Below are positions 60,136 through 64,000 of a stretch of DNA of 64,000 bases, one piece after another. Position 1 is the stretch's first letter. Each line of letters starts with the position of its first letter. The notes below the pieces were generated by a model, which saw nothing but the letters and a program-made list of their open reading frames with translations, had not been told where the DNA came from and searched no databases. This stretch comes from Sporosarcina sp. Marseille-Q4943. Lineage in GTDB: Bacteria; Bacillota; Bacilli; Bacillales_A; Planococcaceae. Position numbers and translations under genes: made by a program. The stretch covers positions 310,001 through 374,000 of the forward strand of contig NZ_OX031157.1 of NCBI RefSeq assembly GCF_943736995.1, given 5' to 3'.

Positions 60136-60991
60136 GCCCTTTCAAGAAAATCCCCTTCAACTTTTTAAGGAACCCGGTGCCTTGTTTATCCTCTTCCCGA
60201 TCTGTTTTGACAAATTCATTAGCAATTGCTGTCATCCTCTTTGAAACAGGAGCGTTCGGATAGAGAAGTAAAAACGGTTTTTGGGCGACTACGGCTTTCT
60301 GGACGGCATCGTCTTCCGGTAAAAATCCTAATATAAACGTTTCTTTATCAAGAAATTTACGCATCGCGTATTGCAACCGTGTCACCGCATCATTGCCGTC
60401 ATTGAGTCTTGTCACCCGATTGCTGACAATGCTGAATTTCTTATCCTGATCCTTCAGACAGATGAATTTCATCATGGAATAAGCATCCGTAATAGATGTT
60501 GGCTCTGTCGTCGAGATGACAATCACTTCATCGACCGCAATGATCAATTCGATCGAACGCTGCGTGGCACCTGCTCCCATATCGAAAAGGATGAAATCAT
60601 ACTCTCTTTGCAATTGTTCGAAGGCGGCAATCAATCGTCCGAACATATCCTCAGACCAATCAAGAACAGTGTCCAGCCCCGACCCGCCAGAAATGAAAGC
60701 GAGTCCATGCTCATCGGTATTGATGACACTTTCCAATGGTTGTTGGCCGATCAAATAATCTCTCAAACTATATGTAGGAGCGACTCCTAGTAGGATATGG
60801 ATATTGCCCATCCCGATATCCATATCGACGACAATGACGCTCTTTCCTCTCAACCGTAAAGAGTGGGCGAAGTTCGTCGAGAAATTTGATTTGCCCACTC
60901 CCCCTTTTCCACTGACGATAGCAATTGATTTAGCTAAGCTGCCTTGAGCCTTCAACATTTTCATTCGAAGCGCTTCTGCTTGGTCACGCAT
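60128..60991 (-). CDS. flhG: MinD-like ATPase FlhG (YlxH)
   Basis: ParA/MinD-family ATPase controlling flagellar placement and number together with FlhF. The deviant Walker A GKGGVGKS is at 28-35, and DMDIGMGNIHILLG follows. The ATG at 60991, six bases after GGCAGGTG, gives 287 aa; an ATG three codons earlier is less well placed. It overlaps flhF by 8 bp. Confidence 0.95.
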   Translation of the reverse strand: MRDQAEALRMKMLKAQGSLAKSIAIVSGKGGVGKSNFSTNFAHSLRLRGKSVIVVDMDIGMGNIHILLGVAPTYSLRDYLIGQQPLESVINTDEHGLAFISGGSGLDTVLDWSEDMFGRLIAAFEQLQREYDFILFDMGAGATQRSIELIIAVDEVIVISTTEPTSITDAYSMMKFICLKDQDKKFSIVSNRVTRLNDGNDAVTRLQYAMRKFLDKETFILGFLPEDDAVQKAVVAQKPFLLLYPNAPVSKRMTAIANEFVKTDREEDKQGTGFLKKLKGIFLKGRE

Positions 60992-62090
60992 GTTCAGCAC
61001 CTGCCAATAACATTTTGAGCATTTTCTCCAAATCCGCTTCAGCTAAATCTTCCGGAACTTCTTGTCCATCCGTGTAATAGGCTGCTCCTATGCCATATTG
61101 CTTCATTAAATTAAACATTGGACCGATTGACCCCGTTTCATCCACTTTCGTAAAAATGAACCTTTCAATCGGCAAGGAAGTGAATTTTTCGACAATCGTT
61201 CTCATATCTTCTTCTTTTGAAGTGACGGATAAGACGAGGAATGATTCCATATCGAGTGAAAAATCGATTAGATGTTTCAAATCATCCACAAATTTCATTT
61301 CTTTGTAATTCCGCCCAGCGGTATCTATGAAAATCAAGTCCAAGTCTTTCATTTTTTCGATAGATTTTTCAAAATCTTTGCTGTTGTAGGCGATTTCAAC
61401 AGGGGCCTGCAATAGATTCGCATATGTACGCAATTGTTCGATCGCTGCTATCCGATATGTATCGGTCGTAATAAAGCCGATTTTCTTTTTTTCTTCTAAA
61501 AGGGCTCTTGCAGCAATTTTAGCGATTGTCGTCGTCTTTCCGACCCCGGTCGGTCCGAGGACATTAATATATTTCTTTGTAAATGAAATGCCTCCAAAAG
61601 GCAATCCGGAGAATTCTTTCATTAATAGAGTCTTGGCAATTTGCAACTGCTCCTCATTCGAAAAATCCTTTTTCTTTTCTTTCATATGTGCAAATATTTC
61701 ATTGCCGATTTGAAAAATCAACTCTTTTGATAGTTCCTGTCCTTCTAAAAAAGTGAGTAGAGGCTTCAGTTCATCTGGAAAATTGCCAAAAGAGGCGGAC
61801 TGCTTCATTTCCTGAAGCAGTCTCTTCATTTCAATCATTTCTTTCCTTATTTCTGCTTCCTGCTTCGGCTCCCGTAAATCGGTAGCCTGTACAAATGCAG
61901 GTTCTACCTGCATTTGTACAGGCTCATCGAAACCAGCGACCACTTCTACCGACTTCTTCTTGAAGAAACCTAGGAACCCTTTGGAAGTGACGACATTCGA
62001 GCTGAGGATGACTGCATCATCCCCGAAATCGGCTCTCACTTTATTCATCGCCTCAACCATCGTATCAGCTATATACTTTTTCATTTTCAT
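60984..62090 (-). CDS. flhF: flagellar biosynthesis SRP-type GTPase FlhF
   Basis: SRP-family GTPase that sets flagellar position. The basic N-terminus (MKMKKYIADTMVEAMNKVRADFGDDAVIL) is followed by a B/linker region (about 55-110), an N domain, and a G domain with GPTGVGKTT (179-187), DTYRIAAIEQL and DTAGRN. 368 aa. The ATG overlaps the flhA stop (TGATG). Its linker contains a perfect 19-bp inverted repeat described separately. Confidence 0.96.
   Translation of the reverse strand: MKMKKYIADTMVEAMNKVRADFGDDAVILSSNVVTSKGFLGFFKKKSVEVVAGFDEPVQMQVEPAFVQATDLREPKQEAEIRKEMIEMKRLLQEMKQSASFGNFPDELKPLLTFLEGQELSKELIFQIGNEIFAHMKEKKKDFSNEEQLQIAKTLLMKEFSGLPFGGISFTKKYINVLGPTGVGKTTTIAKIAARALLEEKKKIGFITTDTYRIAAIEQLRTYANLLQAPVEIAYNSKDFEKSIEKMKDLDLIFIDTAGRNYKEMKFVDDLKHLIDFSLDMESFLVLSVTSKEEDMRTIVEKFTSLPIERFIFTKVDETGSIGPMFNLMKQYGIGAAYYTDGQEVPEDLAEADLEKMLKMLLAGAEHA
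61884..61924. repeat. perfect 19-bp inverted repeat inside flhF
   Basis: AGCCTGTACAAATGCAGGT (61884-61902), a TCT loop, then its exact complement (61906-61924). It encodes about residues 56-69 (EPVQMQVEPAFVQA) in the FlhF linker. The stem is far stronger than coding needs would explain, and no T-tract follows, so it is not a normal terminator. Confidence 0.9.
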
Positions 62091-64000
62091 CAGATATCCA
62101 CCACCCCGACACTTTGAACTTCAATGGAAGCTTCGAGCTCATTATAAGATAAAACCGGTATTTGCGGAAAATATCTCTCCGTAATTTGCCTTAGGTACAT
62201 TCTTATTGCTGGCGAGCAAAGGATGACAGGCGATTGGTCCATCAATGCCACCCTTTCAACCTCTCTCGCGATCGACTCCAATATTTCTTGGGAGTGAGAC
62301 GGGTCGATTGACAAATAATTGCCTTGCTCAGTCTGCTGGATATGATCCGCAATCAATTTTTCTACCTTGCCTGATACGGTAAGCACTTTTAACGCATCGA
62401 CTCCGGACGAGTACTGTGCCGTAATTTGTCTGGCAAGCGATTGTCGTACATATTCCGTCAGCAAATCGATATCGGATGTATACTTCGAATAATCGGCGAG
62501 CGTTTCAAAAATGATCGGCAAGTTCCGGATGGATACATTTTCATTCAATAATTTCGCCAATACTTTCTGGATTTCACCTATCGATAGAGGAGTCGGTGTA
62601 AGTTCATCCACTAAGATCGGATACGTTTCACGAACATGATCGACAAGCTGCTTCGTCTCCTGACGACCGATTAGATCGGCAGCGTTCGCCCTGATCACTT
62701 CAGTAAGGTGGGTCGAAACAACGCTAGGAGGATCGACAACCGTATAGCCCATAATCTCTGCATCTTCTTTAACATCTTCAGTAATCCACTTTGCAGGGAG
62801 ACCGAATGAAGGTTCAATCGTATCAATCCCGACAATCGAATCGTCGCCACCAGGACTCATCGCGAGGTAATGGTCTAAAAGGAGTTCGCCCCTTGCCAGC
62901 TCATTCCCCTTAATTTTAATGCGGTATTCATTCGGCTGCAGTTGAATATTGTCCCGGATCCGGACGACTGGAATGACAAGACCCAATTCAAGTGCGAGCT
63001 GCCTTCTGATCATGACAACCCTGTCCAATAAATCCCCGCCTTGCTGGGCGTCGACCAACGGGATAAGACCATAGCCAAATTCGAATTCTATCGGATCTAC
63101 ATTTAGTAGGTTGACAACATTTTCGGGGCTCTTCAATCCTTCCGTTTCAACCTCTTCCTCTATCTCCAGCAACTCATCTGGATCTTCTTCAGGTTGTTTG
63201 GACATGATGTACGCTCCTAAGACGAGGAGTGCAGCAATTGGAATCGTAAGGACATCATTGATCGGTGTGAACAACCCTAGCAGGAAAACTGTTGCTGCAG
63301 CTACATAGAGCAACTTAGGCTGACCTAAAAGCTGTCTCGTAATATCCGAACCGAGATTCCCTTCAGAAGCTGCACGCGTAACGACAATTCCTGTAGCGGT
63401 CGAAATGAGCAGAGCAGGTATTTGGGAAACAATTCCGTCTCCGACGGTCAATCGCGAGAATTTCGTCGCAGCTTCGGCAAACGGCAAATCCATTTGCGCA
63501 ACACCGATGATCATACCTACAAGAAGGTTGATAATGACGATGATAATTCCGGCGATGGCATCCCCTTTAACGAATTTCGTCGCTCCGTCCATTGCGCCAT
63601 AGAAATCAGCTTCATTGCTCACTTTTTCACGGCGAATCCTTGCTTCTGTTTCTGAAATCATCCCTGCATTTAAATCGGCATCGATACTCATCTGCTTCCC
63701 CGGCATCGCATCGAGTGTGAAACGGGCAGCTACTTCTGATACCCGTTCCGAGCCCTTTGTGATGACGATGAATTGGATGATAATCAAAATGACAAAGACG
63801 ACAAGACCGACAACGATATTTCCACCGGTTACAAACGTACCGAACGTGTCAACGACTCCGCCAGCATCCCCTTGTGAAAGGATGGCACGGGTAGTTGAAA
63901 CGTTCAAACCTAGCCGGAAGAGCGTCAACAGTAAAAGAAGTGAAGGAAATATCGAAAACTGTAATGCTTCCTGCATATTCATCGATGTCAAAAGGACTAA
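62090..64000 (-). CDS. flhA: flagellar export apparatus protein FlhA (partial, N-terminus outside window)
   Basis: Membrane gate of the flagellar type III export system. The frame is open to base 64000 and reads LVLLTSMNMQEALQFS at the edge, an internal FlhA segment, so about 40 N-terminal residues lie outside. 636 residues are visible: the remaining membrane helices (to about 265) with the conserved FHIPEP-type region, then the cytoplasmic four-domain part that docks export substrates. The TTG at 63991 is not the real start. Confidence 0.97.
   Translation of the reverse strand, partial: LVLLTSMNMQEALQFSIFPSLLLLLTLFRLGLNVSTTRAILSQGDAGGVVDTFGTFVTGGNIVVGLVVFVILIIIQFIVITKGSERVSEVAARFTLDAMPGKQMSIDADLNAGMISETEARIRREKVSNEADFYGAMDGATKFVKGDAIAGIIIVIINLLVGMIIGVAQMDLPFAEAATKFSRLTVGDGIVSQIPALLISTATGIVVTRAASEGNLGSDITRQLLGQPKLLYVAAATVFLLGLFTPINDVLTIPIAALLVLGAYIMSKQPEEDPDELLEIEEEVETEGLKSPENVVNLLNVDPIEFEFGYGLIPLVDAQQGGDLLDRVVMIRRQLALELGLVIPVVRIRDNIQLQPNEYRIKIKGNELARGELLLDHYLAMSPGGDDSIVGIDTIEPSFGLPAKWITEDVKEDAEIMGYTVVDPPSVVSTHLTEVIRANAADLIGRQETKQLVDHVRETYPILVDELTPTPLSIGEIQKVLAKLLNENVSIRNLPIIFETLADYSKYTSDIDLLTEYVRQSLARQITAQYSSGVDALKVLTVSGKVEKLIADHIQQTEQGNYLSIDPSHSQEILESIAREVERVALMDQSPVILCSPAIRMYLRQITERYFPQIPVLSYNELEASIEVQSVGVVDI

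Overview
This window is core chromosome of a motile, endospore-forming Gram-positive bacterium of the order Bacillales. Gene order follows the Bacillus subtilis arc from flhA through rpsB, polC, pnp and recA to miaB almost gene for gene. The moderate GC content, the protein sequences and the gene losses fit Planococcaceae best, probably Sporosarcina or a close relative; the genus is inference. All real genes lie on the minus strand, so transcription runs from base 64000 towards base 1. I saw no rRNA, tRNA, prophage, insertion sequence with a transposase, CRISPR array or defence island.

Layout in transcription order. (1) 64000-53606: end of the flagellar/chemotaxis operon: flhA (partial), flhF, flhG, cheB, cheA, cheW, cheC, cheD, a strong terminator, sigD with its own likely promoter, a small low-complexity protein and a SwrB-like protein. 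(2) 53599-50337: rpsB, tsf, pyrH, frr, with terminator hairpins after rpsB, tsf and frr. (3) 50167-39785: uppS, cdsA, dxr, rseP, proS, polC. (4) 39731-34222: rimP, nusA, ylxR, ylxQ, infB, ylxP, rbfA. (5) 34142-32278: truB, ribF. (6) 32137-29391: rpsO, pnp. (7) 29391-24212: an M16 peptidase (mlpA), ymxH, spoVFA, spoVFB, asd, dapA, combining lysine/diaminopimelate synthesis with spore dipicolinate synthesis. (8) 23830-19717: RNase J2 and SpoIIIE. (9) 19555-13824: a GntR regulator and a nucleoside-type ABC importer (lipoprotein, ATPase, two permeases). (10) 13734-6668: ymfF, ymfH, ymfI (EF-P modification), ymfK, ymfM, pgsA, cinA. (11) 6590-1: recA with an SOS box, rny, ymdB, spoVS and miaB (partial).

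Compared with B. subtilis as I remember it, ylxY, dapG, tepA, ymfD/ymfE, pbpX and tdh/kbl are absent from their usual places, and a nucleoside ABC importer sits next to the GntR gene. The main structure not explained by genes is intergenic. A dispersed palindromic repeat family (four copies plus a collapsed remnant) keeps a conserved core while its outer arms differ between copies but remain self-complementary. A second direct-repeat family lies between recA and rny and shares a hairpin module with one copy of the first. Inside coding sequence there is a perfect 19-bp inverted repeat in flhF and seven 51-bp tandem units in infB. I found no clearly new multi-gene system; the repeat families and the terminator/promoter unit before sigD are the best leads.
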